A DNA stretch of 64,000 bases. Origin: Desulfamplus sp. (GTDB taxonomy: Bacteria > Desulfobacterota > Desulfobacteria > Desulfobacterales > Desulfobacteraceae). Position numbers and translations under genes: made by a program. The stretch lies in contig JADFZQ010000003.1 in assembly GCA_015232455.1 (NCBI GenBank), forward strand, positions 186,001-250,000. Direction: 5' to 3'. Shown one piece after another: positions 34,715 to 45,510 of the stretch. Below the pieces are notes generated by a model. The model searched no databases. It was given only the letters and a program-made list of their open reading frames with translations, and was not told the DNA's origin. Each line of letters opens with the position of its first letter. Position 1 is the first letter of the stretch.

Positions 34715-37477
34715 TTAACTCTTTTTTAATACAGAGTGCATAATATATTTTCTTAAAAGATCAAGTGGTATAATCAGAAATGCAAGTACTATTATCAAAA
34801 TCCACTCTTTAAATACAAGTCCATGAGTTCTAAGTATAACCCCTCCTATGTAGGTCATTATAACCTGTATTACAAGTATAGATGACATAACCTTAACAAA
34901 TCCCATATTTTGAGTAATATGCTCAAAGAGATTCATGGTCTCTGTTCTTGCGTTCAAACCATTTAGTATGCTTATAAATACGAAAAATGAGAAAAATCCA
35001 GTATATAGATACATATCATGTTTCCCATCAGGTCCAAATCTGAAAAAATCTGCTATCGAGCCTGATGTTAGGAAAAATATACTCAATGAAGAGATAAATA
35101 TACCGCCCATTAAAATAGAACTCCACATATCAGGCGAAACTATCTTCTCATCACGCCGTTTTGGAAGCTCTTGCATATAACGTCTTAATGCTGGCTCTCC
35201 GCCAAATGCAAGTGCTGCAAGAGTATCCATAACAAGATTAACCCAAAGCATCTGTGTAATTGTAAGAGGCTGAACAAGCCCAATAAGAGGACCAATAAAT
35301 GAGATTAAAACAGCACTAACATTAATTGAGAGCTGAAATACTATAAATTTTCTTATACTCTTAAAAATTGTGCGTCCATAAAGAACGGCTTTTTCAATAG
35401 ATATAAAATTGTCATCAAGAATAACAATATCCCCAGCCTCTTTGGCAACCTCTGTTCCGCTTCCCATTGCAAAACCAACATCAGATTTTTTTAGTGCTGG
35501 AGCATCATTCACACCGTCCCCTGTCATACCAACAACAAGGTTAAGCTCTTGGGCAACTTTTACTAAACGGCTCTTATCCGTAGGCAGTGCCCTTGCAATA
35601 ACTCTAATTTTGGGAAGAATCTTTTTAAGCTCTTCATCAGATATTGTCTTAAGCTCTTCAGAAGTCAAAATAACATCAGCATCGCTTTGAATAAGCCCAG
35701 ACTCCTTTGCAATTGCAATTGCAGTTTCACGTCTATCACCTGTAATCATAACAACCTGAATTCCAGCACCCTGAACCTCTTTTATTGCAGATACAGCCTC
35801 TGGACGCACTTCATCTCGTATCCCGACAATTCCTACAAGAGTCATCTCTTTTAAAGAGCTTGTCCCTTCAATAGTATCTTCTCGTTCAAGAGGCTCATTT
35901 GAGGTAGCAAGTGCAATTACCCTTATGGCTCTTGCTGCAAGATCGTTCATTGTCTGCTCAAGATTATCTATATCACTCTTGGTAAGCTCTTTTATCTCAC
36001 CGTTATGCTCATAATATTTAGTGCATTTTCCTATTATCTTTTCTGGAGCACCCTTAATAAGGGTTAGATTATCACTGTCCAAGTTCTTGATAATATTGGG
36101 GTGCAGTGAAGCTGAACCTCTGCCTCTAATCTGGGTTGCAGAGTATTTTTTATCGCTGCTAAAAGGAACTGAAAAGACCTTTTCAATCTGATAGTCAACT
36201 TTTTCACCCATATTGATAAAACCAACCAAAGCTCTTTCAGTTGCATTTCCTCCAATAACTTTTGTGCACTCTTTGTCTTCACAAAAAAGGGCATTTGTAT
36301 TTTGAGCAATAGATATATGGAGAAGCTCTTTAAGCTCTGCCATAATCTCATCAAATTTATTAAAAGACTGATTTTTGCCGCTTATAAAGGTTACAACTTC
36401 AAGCTGTCCTTTGGTTATTGTGCCTGTTTTATCGGAAAATAGGATATTCAAACTTCCTGAGGTCTCAATTCCAACAAGTTTTCTAACAAGAATGTTGTCG
36501 TTGAGCATTTTTCTCATATTCAAAGATAAAACCATTGCAATCATCATTGGCAGTCCTTCTGGAACTGCAACAACAATAATGATTACTGCAAGAATAACGG
36601 CATTGACAATATCATTGACAGGGTTTTGCCATATTGAAACATACTCCATGATTCTTGCCATATTAAAACCGTTTTCTAAAACGATTTTTTTAAAGATAAA
36701 TGCCACTGCAATCAAAGCACCACCAATATATCCAAATAAACTTATGGAATCGGCAAGATCGCTAAGTTTTACCTTTAATGGACTCTCTCTCTCTTCGGTC
36801 TGCATCTCAAGAGCAAGTTTGCCGTATTGGGAGGTATCCCCTACCCTTTTAGCAACCATAACAGCTTCTCCAGAACAAACTACAGTTCCGCGAAAGAGTT
36901 TGTACTGATCAAGAAAATCAATCTCTTTATCAAAATCAGGATCATAAACGGTATTAGAATTGACCGCTATTTTTTCGTCTTTTATCTTCTTTGCCTCTGC
37001 GGATTCTCCATTTAAAGTTGCCTGATCAACCTTTAAATCTCCACTATAGATAACGCCATCTGCTGGAATCTTGTCTCCTGATTGGAGCAATATAAAATCT
37101 CCAACAACAATATCATCAATATAGATTTCATTGATAACACCATCTCTGAAGACCTTACACTTTATTTTGGAGGCATCATCTTGCAACTGCTGAAAAGTTG
37201 CCTCGTTTTTGTGTTCTGACCATGTGCCGACAAGAGTTGCCAGAAGAACCGCAACCGCAATTCCGACCGATTCATACCAGTGAGCCTTGCCGATAAAAAC
37301 AAACCCCACATTAATAGCAAGTGCTACCAAAAGAATTTTGATAATCGGATCATCAAAATTTCCCTTATACTTATCCCAAAAACTTTCAACTTCCTGTTTT
37401 GTCAACTGGTTTGAACCATAGCTCTTTCTTGATTCAAGAGCTGCTGACGATGATAATCCTGAAATTTTTGTTTCCAT
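34715..37477 (-). CDS. Calcium-type P-type ATPase (P2B/PMCA-like)
   Basis: A 920-residue cation pump. The phosphorylation site is ILFSDKTGTITKG (Asp349), the transmembrane ion motif VAVPEGLPMM at about 304-312, the actuator motif NGESAE at 156-161, and the hinge MTGDGVNDAPALKKSDVG. PEGL and the C-terminal transmembrane set with NLVMDTLAALAFGGEP are those of Ca2+-transporting P2 ATPases closest to the plasma-membrane calmodulin-type group, here without a calmodulin tail. Its role would be Ca2+ export, which may matter to a cell that displays Ca-binding RTX protein. It is 13 bases downstream of clpB and possibly co-transcribed. Confidence 0.93.
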   Translation of the reverse strand: METKISGLSSSAALESRKSYGSNQLTKQEVESFWDKYKGNFDDPIIKILLVALAINVGFVFIGKAHWYESVGIAVAVLLATLVGTWSEHKNEATFQQLQDDASKIKCKVFRDGVINEIYIDDIVVGDFILLQSGDKIPADGVIYSGDLKVDQATLNGESAEAKKIKDEKIAVNSNTVYDPDFDKEIDFLDQYKLFRGTVVCSGEAVMVAKRVGDTSQYGKLALEMQTEERESPLKVKLSDLADSISLFGYIGGALIAVAFIFKKIVLENGFNMARIMEYVSIWQNPVNDIVNAVILAVIIIVVAVPEGLPMMIAMVLSLNMRKMLNDNILVRKLVGIETSGSLNILFSDKTGTITKGQLEVVTFISGKNQSFNKFDEIMAELKELLHISIAQNTNALFCEDKECTKVIGGNATERALVGFINMGEKVDYQIEKVFSVPFSSDKKYSATQIRGRGSASLHPNIIKNLDSDNLTLIKGAPEKIIGKCTKYYEHNGEIKELTKSDIDNLEQTMNDLAARAIRVIALATSNEPLEREDTIEGTSSLKEMTLVGIVGIRDEVRPEAVSAIKEVQGAGIQVVMITGDRRETAIAIAKESGLIQSDADVILTSEELKTISDEELKKILPKIRVIARALPTDKSRLVKVAQELNLVVGMTGDGVNDAPALKKSDVGFAMGSGTEVAKEAGDIVILDDNFISIEKAVLYGRTIFKSIRKFIVFQLSINVSAVLISFIGPLIGLVQPLTITQMLWVNLVMDTLAALAFGGEPALRRYMQELPKRRDEKIVSPDMWSSILMGGIFISSLSIFFLTSGSIADFFRFGPDGKHDMYLYTGFFSFFVFISILNGLNARTETMNLFEHITQNMGFVKVMSSILVIQVIMTYIGGVILRTHGLVFKEWILIIVLAFLIIPLDLLRKYIMHSVLKKS

Positions 37478-37490
37478 TAGCTCCTCTGCG

Positions 37491-40292
37491 TTATTGTTTA
37501 TTATTGTTGAATTTGGTTGTTGAAAACATTCTTAAACACTCCTCATCTGGTTTATCCATATCAGCTTCAAAATTTACTACATCTCCATCTTTAAATTCAC
37601 CTTTTAAAAGTGCCATTGCAAGCGGATTTTCCATATACTGCTGAATTACCCGTTTCAGTGGTCTTGCACCAAAAGCTGGATCATAACCTTTATCTGCAAT
37701 AAACTCCATTGCACTATCGCTCAACTTAACTTCAATTTTTCTTTGAACAAGCCGTTTATTTAAAGCCTTTATCTGAATATCAGCAATTGCCTTAATATCT
37801 TCTTGTGATAGGTTTTGGAAAGTTATTATCTCATCAATTCTGTTTAAAAATTCAGGCTTAAAAGCAGCTTTTAATGCCTCGCTCATACCTTTATTAAAAA
37901 GTTTAATATCTGATAAATCAGATGGCTTTGATAGTTTAGAAGCGTTATTCACAAACATAGTAGAATCTTGTATAAATTGGCTGCCAACATTAGAGGTCAT
38001 AATAATAATAGTATTGGTAAAGTCAACTGTTCTTCCATGTCCATCTGTCATTCTGCCATCATCAAGGACTTGCAGCAAAATATTAAAAACATCAGGATGT
38101 GCTTTTTCAATCTCATCAAAAAGAAGGACAGCATAAGGTCTTCTTCTGACCGCCTCTGTCAACGCTCCACCTTCCTCGTATCCAACATAACCCGGGGGAG
38201 CACCAATAAGCCTTGCAACTGAATGTTTCTCCATATATTCAGACATATCAATACGAACCATTGCCTGTTCGCTGTCAAAGATAAATTCAGCAAGAGCTTT
38301 GGCAAGCTCGGTTTTACCAACACCAGTTGGACCCATAAACATAAATGTTCCAATAGGTCTATCTGCTGACTGTAACCCTGACCTTGCTCTTCTGACAGCA
38401 TTTGCAACGGCGTCAATTGCTTTTTTCTGACCAATCACCCTTTTTTGAATATGAGATTCCATTTGAACAAGTTTTTCCTGTTCTCCTTTTAACATTCGAG
38501 ACACTGGAATTCCTGTCCAAGATGAGACAACATCAGCAATATCAGAATCTTCAACATCTTCTTTTAACATTCTCTTATCTTGCTGAAGTTTATCAAGCTC
38601 TGATTTTTTTATACTCTCCTCTCGTTGCAAATCACCAATAGTGCCATACTTAATTTGAGCAACCTTTTCAAAATAACCCTCACGCTCTGCAATCTTTGCC
38701 TCAGTTTGAGCTTGATCAATCTTCTCTCTTATTGTTGTTATCTCTTGAATTAACCTCTTTTCACTCTCCCAGTGATGTTTCATTGGTTCAATTTCAGCTC
38801 TCATCTCTTCAATCTTTTTCTCCAATTTATGGAGTCTCTCCATTGAAGCTGAATCTTTCTCTTTTTTTAGAGCTTGACGCTCGATTTCAGCCTGAACCAT
38901 TCGCCTTTGAACTTCATCAATCACAAGCGGCATACTGTCAATTTCAATTCTTAAGCGAGACGCTGCCTCATCAATAAGATCAATTGCTTTATCTGGAAGA
39001 AATCGATCTGCAATATAACGATGGGACAGGGTTGCAGCAGCAACAATAGCTGAATCTTTAATTCTTACTCCATGATGGACTTCATATTTTTCTTTAAGTC
39101 CTCTTAATATTGATATTGTTGCTTCAACTGAAGGCTCGGCAGCAAATACAGGTTGAAATCTTCTTTCTAAAGCTGCATCTTTTTCTATATATTTTCTATA
39201 TTCATCTAAGGTTGTAGCACCAACACATCTTAAAGTTCCGCGAGCTAATGCTGGTTTTAGCATATTTGATGCGTCCATTGAGCCTTCTGCTGCTCCTGCT
39301 CCAACTACTGTGTGAAGCTCATCAATAAAAAGTACTACTTCACCTTGTGATGCCTCAACCTCTTTTAGAACAGCTTTTAGTCTCTCTTCAAATTCGCCTC
39401 TATATTTTGCACCAGCAACTAATGCACCCATATCAAGGGCTATAACTTTTCTATTTTTAAGGCTTTCTGATACATCGCCAGCTACAATCCTTTGAGCAAG
39501 CCCTTCAACAATAGCAGTTTTACCAACTCCTGGTTCGCCAATTAGAACTGGATTATTTTTTCGTCTTCGAGATAACACCTGAACAATTCTTCTAACCTCT
39601 TCGTCTCTGCCAATTACAGGGTCTAATTTACCAGCACGGGCAAGGTCAGTTAGATTTCTGCCAAATTTTTCAAGTGCTTGATATTTCTCTTCAGGATTTT
39701 GGTCTGAGATGGTTTGATTTCCTCTAATATCTTTCAAAGCACCTAAAATCATATCTCTTGTTAAGCCGCCATTTTTATTCAAACTGCTGCCGATTCCACT
39801 TTTACCTGAATTATCAACACTTCCTATCTGTTTTATTATATCTTGATGAGGTCCAGATACATGAGTCAAAGCAAGCAAAATATGCTCAAGGCTGACATAT
39901 TGATCTTTCATATCCTGAGCTTCAACAAAAGCTCTATCAAGAACCCGCTTTGTATCTTTAGATAGATAGACATCTCCAGAATTTCCTGTAACTTGAACCA
40001 GCCTATCTAAGTCACGATCAATTGCTTTGGTTAAATTTTCTATAATTTGAACGCCATTTCCCGTAATATGAGAAGCAGTTCCTGAACTTTGTGATGCAGT
40101 TTCTAAACCTTGACCATCTGCTTTAATTCCATAAGCTCTTTTAATAATTGAGGGTATAAGTCCATCTTTTTCCTCAACCATTGCTTTTAATATATGAATT
40201 GGCTCAATTGCCTGATGGTTTTTCCTTAATGCAATTGATTGTGCTGACTGAATTGTTTGTTGTGATTTTATTGTAAATTTATCGAACTGCAT
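37491..40292 (-). CDS. clpB: ATP-dependent chaperone ClpB
   Basis: A protein disaggregase with two AAA+ rings and a coiled-coil middle domain. Walker A motifs are GEPGVGKT and GPTGVGKTE. The N-terminal Clp_N repeats, the M-domain (about 430-560) and the conserved C-terminal helices [16 protein letters not shown] are all present. The ATG at 40292 (MQFDKF) is preferred to one four codons upstream because GGAGGG lies between them. It has about 933 residues against the usual 860: Ser/Gly/Asn-rich inserts interrupt the N-domain ([19 protein letters not shown]), the region near 160-180 and the second AAA module ([18 protein letters not shown]). A sigma-32-like promoter lies upstream. Confidence 0.96.
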   Translation of the reverse strand: MQFDKFTIKSQQTIQSAQSIALRKNHQAIEPIHILKAMVEEKDGLIPSIIKRAYGIKADGQGLETASQSSGTASHITGNGVQIIENLTKAIDRDLDRLVQVTGNSGDVYLSKDTKRVLDRAFVEAQDMKDQYVSLEHILLALTHVSGPHQDIIKQIGSVDNSGKSGIGSSLNKNGGLTRDMILGALKDIRGNQTISDQNPEEKYQALEKFGRNLTDLARAGKLDPVIGRDEEVRRIVQVLSRRRKNNPVLIGEPGVGKTAIVEGLAQRIVAGDVSESLKNRKVIALDMGALVAGAKYRGEFEERLKAVLKEVEASQGEVVLFIDELHTVVGAGAAEGSMDASNMLKPALARGTLRCVGATTLDEYRKYIEKDAALERRFQPVFAAEPSVEATISILRGLKEKYEVHHGVRIKDSAIVAAATLSHRYIADRFLPDKAIDLIDEAASRLRIEIDSMPLVIDEVQRRMVQAEIERQALKKEKDSASMERLHKLEKKIEEMRAEIEPMKHHWESEKRLIQEITTIREKIDQAQTEAKIAEREGYFEKVAQIKYGTIGDLQREESIKKSELDKLQQDKRMLKEDVEDSDIADVVSSWTGIPVSRMLKGEQEKLVQMESHIQKRVIGQKKAIDAVANAVRRARSGLQSADRPIGTFMFMGPTGVGKTELAKALAEFIFDSEQAMVRIDMSEYMEKHSVARLIGAPPGYVGYEEGGALTEAVRRRPYAVLLFDEIEKAHPDVFNILLQVLDDGRMTDGHGRTVDFTNTIIIMTSNVGSQFIQDSTMFVNNASKLSKPSDLSDIKLFNKGMSEALKAAFKPEFLNRIDEIITFQNLSQEDIKAIADIQIKALNKRLVQRKIEVKLSDSAMEFIADKGYDPAFGARPLKRVIQQYMENPLAMALLKGEFKDGDVVNFEADMDKPDEECLRMFSTTKFNNNKQ

Positions 40293-40346
40293 ATTGCCCT
40301 CCATGAATCGTATATTATTTTAGTGATCAGTTACATACTTGTTTCG

Positions 40347-40377
40347 ATATGAGTTTTTTAATGCTTTTCATTCAAGG
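40347..40377 (-). promoter_or_regulatory. Sigma-32-like heat-shock promoter of clpB
   Basis: On the minus strand CTTGAAT (forward 40370-40376) and ACTCATAT (forward 40347-40354) are 15 bases apart. This matches the E. coli RpoH pattern CTTGAA, 11-16 bases, CCCCATNT at most positions. The leader would be about 50 bases. clpB is a classic RpoH target. Confidence 0.45.
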
Positions 40378-40560
40378 TAATGCAACTAATAATGTTGTCA
40401 ATTCGATATTTTTTTGATTAGCTACGAGGGTTGTGAACCTGACTGCTCAAATGGTTGACACAAGAGGATTTTGAACCTGTAGAGAAGAGCCATGTTTTAA
40501 GCATGGTAAATAGATTCAAAATTAGTAGAGATTGTTTTATATTAAGGGTGTATATATCGT

Positions 40561-40624
40561 AATTGAAGGAGACAATGATTTCTAACTTTGGTTTGGAAAG
40601 TCCAATATCAAAGCCTCCTTAATT
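40561..40624. repeat. Long imperfect inverted repeat downstream of hlyD
   Basis: AATTGAAGGAG at the left and CTCCTTAATT at the right are complementary; inner segments CTTTGG...TTGG and CCAATATCAAAG also pair. It lies about 30 bases past the stop of the last secretion gene and may mark the end of that transcript. Confidence 0.5.
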
Positions 40625-40655
40625 TCTGAACAGGGAATAGGTAAAAAGCAGTAGC

Positions 40656-42053
40656 TTATAAAGTCTCACGAAGCGAGTTATCAAGATTGAGAAGAATTGG
40701 CTCCATAAGATAGTGTAGAAATGTTCTCTCCTCAGACTCTATAAAGCAAGTTGCAGGCATACCGGGAGATAGCCAAACTGAATGTTTTTCAAGCTCGGTT
40801 TTAGGAACTTTTACATGTATAATGTAAGAACTTGTAACTTGACCATTAGGTAGTCTTTGCTCAACACTATCTGCTGAGATGTATGAGACAAACCCTTGCA
40901 TTGGCGGCGTTGTAATGCGGTTAAAAGCTGCAAGCTGAACTTTAGTAGCCTGATCAAGATATACCTTAGTTATCATATCTTGCCTTAGTTGGGACTCAAT
41001 AATAAGATCAGCATTTTCAGGAACAATATAAAGCAGAGGTTCTCCGGGTCTAATAACTCCTCCATGCTCTGAATGGATAGCAAGATTTATTACAATACCA
41101 GTTGCTGGTGCCCTAATTGACAGCCTTTCATCTGCGTCTAACTGAGGAGAGAGCTGCATACTTATCTGGAAAATCTCATCTTTTACACGACTTAACTCAG
41201 TTGCCGCCTGCTGCCTGTAATCATTTTCTAATGATAAAATCGAAAATTTAATCTCTTCAATACTTACCTTAGACTCTGCAATCACCTGCTCAAGACGTCC
41301 TTGCTCACCTTTTTGTTGGGCAAGCTGCCTTCTAAGTGTGAGAAGCTGCGCCTTATCCATATACCTCTCTTGTGCAAGTGGTGCTTTTGCTCTAATCTCT
41401 TCATCAAAAGAGCGGATTATCTCTTGATTTGATCTAAGCTCATTCTGTGTCCCTTCTATTTTTTCCTGAAGCTGACGTGTACGCGTTTCAAGACTTGAAA
41501 TACGGCTCTCCAAAGATAGCTTAGTCTTTTCAAATAGTTTAGCCTCTGCAAGAATTTTTTTATCTAAATCAGGAACATCGCTTGGTAAATCTGTGGGAGG
41601 AGAAAAACTTTTCTTAAAATCTCGCTGTGCTTCAAGCCTCTCTGCTTCAATCATTTTAGCCGCAAGTCTTCCTTTAAGAAGAGCAACAGAGGCAGTAACT
41701 TGAGAGCTTTTTAGCTTAATTAGAACATCTCCTTGCTTAACTCGATCCCCTTCTTTTACAAGAATTTTACTTACAATTCCCCCTTCAAGATGCTGAACAG
41801 TCTTTTTTTCCTGAGAAACCTTTACAATACCCGGAGCAATTACCGCCCCACTAAATGGAAGGTAAGCAGCAACCCCACCAAGTCCACCAAAAAATATCAA
41901 AACTACAAAGAGTCCAGCCACAATAACTCTTGCTGGTCTTGGTTTGTAAGTTTGTGTCATATCATTTTTCAATGCTACAGCGTTGTTTAATGCCAGACTA
42001 CTTTTTGGAACTTTTTTTATTGGAATTTTTGCTAATGGAGTTTCGTTTGTCAT
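40656..42053 (-). CDS. HlyD-family membrane fusion protein of a type I secretion system
   Basis: A 465-residue periplasmic adaptor. A cytoplasmic N terminus is followed by one membrane helix (about 44-66, VAGLFVVLIFFGGLGG). The biotinyl-lipoyl-like half motif IVSKILVKEGDRVKQGDVLIKL, a long alpha-helical hairpin (about 120-290, coiled coil) and the beta-barrel part (LSIRAPATGIVINL, VQLAAFNRI) complete the HlyD/PrtE plan. It bridges the ABC exporter and TolC channel. It starts 2 bases after the ABC gene and is the last gene of the operon sapC-tolC-ABC-hlyD. The probable cargo is the octad-RTX protein, by inference only. Confidence 0.95.
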   Translation of the reverse strand: MTNETPLAKIPIKKVPKSSLALNNAVALKNDMTQTYKPRPARVIVAGLFVVLIFFGGLGGVAAYLPFSGAVIAPGIVKVSQEKKTVQHLEGGIVSKILVKEGDRVKQGDVLIKLKSSQVTASVALLKGRLAAKMIEAERLEAQRDFKKSFSPPTDLPSDVPDLDKKILAEAKLFEKTKLSLESRISSLETRTRQLQEKIEGTQNELRSNQEIIRSFDEEIRAKAPLAQERYMDKAQLLTLRRQLAQQKGEQGRLEQVIAESKVSIEEIKFSILSLENDYRQQAATELSRVKDEIFQISMQLSPQLDADERLSIRAPATGIVINLAIHSEHGGVIRPGEPLLYIVPENADLIIESQLRQDMITKVYLDQATKVQLAAFNRITTPPMQGFVSYISADSVEQRLPNGQVTSSYIIHVKVPKTELEKHSVWLSPGMPATCFIESEERTFLHYLMEPILLNLDNSLRETL

Positions 42054-42054
42054 A

Positions 42055-43881
42055 TCAGTTCACCAATCCTTTATTTATATCTAATGGCTGAGGTAATGCA
42101 GTTTTATTGGTATTACCAGAACCAGTTTGTGGATTGCCACCGCCGTTTCCACCACTTCCGTTACCGCCAAAAGGCTTTACAGCTCCACCTGCTACAGGAG
42201 GTGCTTGTTGTGGAGGTGCCGGAGCGGGAGCTTGAGGTTGTCCTGCAATCTGGATAATCTCATGGCGTGGACCAAATCGTGCCACCTGACCATATTGCAT
42301 AACCAAAATCTTATCTACAGATATAAGAATAGATGGCTTATGTGTTACAATTATAGTTGTAACCTTTTCATGTTTTAGAATGGCGATTGTCTGCATCAGT
42401 GCCTTTTCTCCAGCCTCATCAAGATTTGAGTTAGGCTCATCAAGAACAACAAGTCTTGGGTTTCCATACAAAGCCCTTGCCAACGCTATTCTTTGTCTCT
42501 GTCCACCTGATAAGACCACACTTCCAGGTCCACCGCCAAGCATTGTGTCATATCCATTTGGAAAATGTTGGATAAGTTCATGCACCCCTGCTTTTTGGGC
42601 TGCAAGAATAACAGCCTCTGGATCAATCTCGCCAAGCCTTGCAATATTTTGGCTAACTGTTCCTGGAAAAAGCTCTACATCTTGAGGCAGGTATCCAATA
42701 AATTTTCCAAGATGCTCTTGATCCCAAGTATAAACATCTGAACCATCAAGGCGGACCTTTCCACCCATTGAGGGCCAGATGCCAAGCAACACACGGCTTA
42801 AAGTTGTTTTACCAGCACCGCTTGGACCAATTAACCCCATAATTTCGCCAGGGGCTAAAGAGAATGTGATGTTACGAAGAAGATAATTACCATTTACAAC
42901 AAGAGAAGCTGCCTCAACATCTAATTTTCCAACAGGGTCAGGTAGTGTCATTGGAACACGGTTATCAGCCTTTTTAATAAGATCATTTAAACGCTTATAT
43001 GAAGATCGGGCTTCAAGGGTCATCTTCCATGTTGACATTGCCTGATCAACAGGAGCTAAAGCACGACCCATAATAATTGATGATGCTATCATTACACCCG
43101 GTGTACACTCATTTTTTAAAGTTAAATATGCACCAACACCATAAATTATAACCTGCATTCCAGTTCTAAAACTTTGGGATATTGCCTGAAGAACACCAGC
43201 AGCGTTGCTTGCTTTAGTCTGAAGCGTAATAACTTGGTTATTTAGAGATTGCCACCTTGCATTAACTCCACCAAGCATTCCCATTGACCCTACAGCCTCA
43301 CTGTTTCTAAGGCACAAAGAGGTAAAATTGCCAGCAGCATTATTTATGTTGTTTGCCATCTCAAGGCGTTTGCGTGTAAGAAGCTCTTGGGTAATACCAA
43401 GAATAAAGACCACCACAACTCCGCCAGTAGCAACCATTCCCATTTTAGGGTGGACCATATATACAAAGAGCAGAAAAATAGGCATCCAAGGCATATCAAA
43501 TAGAGCAAATATGGCATTTCCTCCAAGATAGTTACGCAGAATGTTTACATCTCTTAACCCTGCTGAATATCCAGATTTTTGAATACTACAGCTATCTTTT
43601 AGCATCTCCTTAAAAACTGGGCTTGAAAGAGAGTTATCAATATCAACGCCAGCCATTACAAGCAGTCTTGATCTAAGAAAAATCAAAACCGAATCAACAA
43701 ACAGTGCAAAAATAGCAGCTACAGTAATAGTCATCAAGGTTGGCATACTGTAAGAGCTTAAGACCCTGTCATAAATTGCCAACATGTAAACCGAAAAGGT
43801 CAGGCTCAATATGTTGATAAACATACTGAAAATACCAGCAAAGATAAAATACTTGGACCACTTTAAAATAAATTTTGTCAT
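42055..43881 (-). CDS. Type I secretion ABC exporter (PrtD/HlyB-like)
   Basis: A 608-residue half-transporter: six-helix membrane domain (about 12-285), then an ATPase domain with Walker A GPSGAGKTT (352-360), the Q-loop, the signature LSGGQRQRIALARAL and Walker B LVVLDEPNSNLD. It lacks an N-terminal C39 peptidase or CLD, as PrtD/AprD/SapD exporters of RTX proteases and S-layers do. The C-terminal 60 residues are a Pro/Gly/Asn-rich tail not found in most homologues. It energises export of C-terminally signalled proteins. Directly upstream of hlyD. Confidence 0.95.
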   Translation of the reverse strand: MTKFILKWSKYFIFAGIFSMFINILSLTFSVYMLAIYDRVLSSYSMPTLMTITVAAIFALFVDSVLIFLRSRLLVMAGVDIDNSLSSPVFKEMLKDSCSIQKSGYSAGLRDVNILRNYLGGNAIFALFDMPWMPIFLLFVYMVHPKMGMVATGGVVVVFILGITQELLTRKRLEMANNINNAAGNFTSLCLRNSEAVGSMGMLGGVNARWQSLNNQVITLQTKASNAAGVLQAISQSFRTGMQVIIYGVGAYLTLKNECTPGVMIASSIIMGRALAPVDQAMSTWKMTLEARSSYKRLNDLIKKADNRVPMTLPDPVGKLDVEAASLVVNGNYLLRNITFSLAPGEIMGLIGPSGAGKTTLSRVLLGIWPSMGGKVRLDGSDVYTWDQEHLGKFIGYLPQDVELFPGTVSQNIARLGEIDPEAVILAAQKAGVHELIQHFPNGYDTMLGGGPGSVVLSGGQRQRIALARALYGNPRLVVLDEPNSNLDEAGEKALMQTIAILKHEKVTTIIVTHKPSILISVDKILVMQYGQVARFGPRHEIIQIAGQPQAPAPAPPQQAPPVAGGAVKPFGGNGSGGNGGGNPQTGSGNTNKTALPQPLDINKGLVN

Positions 43882-44059
43882 AATAATACGCCTTAGCTAA
43901 AATCTTTTAACTTTTTATAACAACTAATAATTTTTTGAATAACGCCTATGCCTATATTTATCTATTATACTAATCTCGGTTATAAGTTGAGTTTTACATA
44001 TAAAAAAAACTAAATTTATTCCAGTTTGAAGTATAAATATTTGAAGTATAAATATTTTT

Positions 44060-45469
44060 TTACTTTCCAATAGAATTACCTGTCATAAAGTCAAGCTCTG
44101 CCCTTGCCAATTGGTAGTCAAGCAGAGCCTGATTGTAGCTTACCTCTGCACGGGTTACACTAACTTGTGCATCTAACACTTCTGAAACAGTAGCAATTCC
44201 AGCTTGAAAACGTTTATTTTCCATATCGTAATACTCTTTTGACGCTGTTATGCTATCAGATGTAGCTTCAATACGCTCTTCAGCCTCTGATAGAGACATT
44301 AAAGCTGTAACAATGCCAGCCTCAAGTTTGCTTTTGATCTCTTTTACCTGCTCATTTATTCTTTTCATATCTATTTGAGAACGCCTCTTTTCATACCAAC
44401 CACGTCCTCCATCAAAAAGATTCCACGATAAGTTGACCCCCGCACTCCAATAAGTATTACGTTGATCCATGCTTGTTCCTAAAGTACTAAGGCTATCATA
44501 ATCTTTATCTTGATCATAATATCCTGTATTTAATCTCATAAGTGGATAATATTTCCCCTTAGCAAGCTCTACATCCTTTTCAACCATAACCATCTGATGA
44601 GCCAAACTCTTTAAATCTGGTCTTGTATCAATAGCTTTTGCAAGGCACTGTTCTGAGGTCATAGTAAAACCTTGAGAGTAATAATCAAGACCTCCTGAAA
44701 ATGTTACAGAGCTATCAAAAGGTTGATTCATAAGCACAAATAGCTCTGATTTTTTCCTATCAACTGTATTCTTAACTTTGCTAAATTGCTGTTTTATATC
44801 TGCAAGAGCAACCTCTGCCTGTAATACTTTAGCATAAGGGGTCATCTCTTTTTCATAAAATGCCTTTGCTGATTTAACATCAGCTTCAAGGCGTTTTATA
44901 GTATCTACGCCAATCTCAACATCTTGTTTTGCCTTCATAAGTTGAAAATAGACCTGTTTTATTTGGTAGGCAAGCTCTGCTTGAGTATAGGCTTTCTCTT
45001 CAATATACATTTTTTTACGTTCAACTGCTCTATCTCTTGAGTTTATAAGTCGATTTCCAGCATAAAGAACTTGAGAAACACCTATATTATAATTTGTATT
45101 CTGCTGATCAATGTAATCAGAATCAGTAGGACCTGAGGCATCAATACTTTTGATATTATTGTAGTTTGCACCAGCACTCACTGATGGTAAGAAATCAGCC
45201 TTAGCTGCATTTATATCTTCTTGAGCTGCATCTATCATCAATTTAGCAGATGTAAGTTTTGGGTTGTTAGCCATGCCAAGTTTTAGGCAATCGTTAAGAG
45301 AGAGAACTTTCTCACCAGCAAGTGCATCGTTTAAACTCAAGTAACCATAAAAGGAGAGATGGCTCGAAGAGTTGATAGATATAGATATTACAAAGATAAA
45401 AAGATAAGAGAAAATTTTTGATAATTTCAAGATAATCCTCCTTTGTTGGTTACATAGTAGTATTTTCAA
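44060..45469 (-). CDS. TolC-family outer-membrane channel of the type I system
   Basis: A 469-residue outer-membrane efflux protein. A signal-like N terminus ends DALAGEKV, and two OEP repeats of long helices and strands follow (LSLNDCLKLGMANNPKL, RLEADVKSAKAFYEKEM, SWNLFDGGRGWYEKRR, AGIATVSEVLDAQVSVTRAE). It forms the trimeric duct through the outer membrane. It lies between sapC and the ABC gene with a 178-base gap to the latter in which I see no gene. Confidence 0.93.
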   Translation of the reverse strand: MKILLCNQQRRIILKLSKIFSYLFIFVISISINSSSHLSFYGYLSLNDALAGEKVLSLNDCLKLGMANNPKLTSAKLMIDAAQEDINAAKADFLPSVSAGANYNNIKSIDASGPTDSDYIDQQNTNYNIGVSQVLYAGNRLINSRDRAVERKKMYIEEKAYTQAELAYQIKQVYFQLMKAKQDVEIGVDTIKRLEADVKSAKAFYEKEMTPYAKVLQAEVALADIKQQFSKVKNTVDRKKSELFVLMNQPFDSSVTFSGGLDYYSQGFTMTSEQCLAKAIDTRPDLKSLAHQMVMVEKDVELAKGKYYPLMRLNTGYYDQDKDYDSLSTLGTSMDQRNTYWSAGVNLSWNLFDGGRGWYEKRRSQIDMKRINEQVKEIKSKLEAGIVTALMSLSEAEERIEATSDSITASKEYYDMENKRFQAGIATVSEVLDAQVSVTRAEVSYNQALLDYQLARAELDFMTGNSIGK

Positions 45470-45510
45470 CTAATAATGGTGATAATATGACAATTAATTG
45501 ACATTTAAAA

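Larger units (their letters stand above)
40293..40655. other. Spacer between clpB and the type I secretion operon
   Basis: The 363 bases hold the clpB heat-shock-like promoter (40347-40377) and a long imperfect inverted repeat at 40561-40624. A 15-codon frame inside that repeat has a ribosome site but is probably fortuitous. No other gene is visible. Confidence 0.55.

Noticed and set aside
36375-36908. 177-codon plus-strand ORF within the P-type ATPase gene
   Set aside because: It is antisense to the conserved ATPase coding sequence and resembles no protein; similar shadows occur opposite clpB and the ABC exporter.
40577-40621. 15-codon frame with AAGGAG upstream (MISNFGLESPISKPP)
   Set aside because: It sits inside an inverted repeat and is antisense-oriented between two leftward genes; too short to support.
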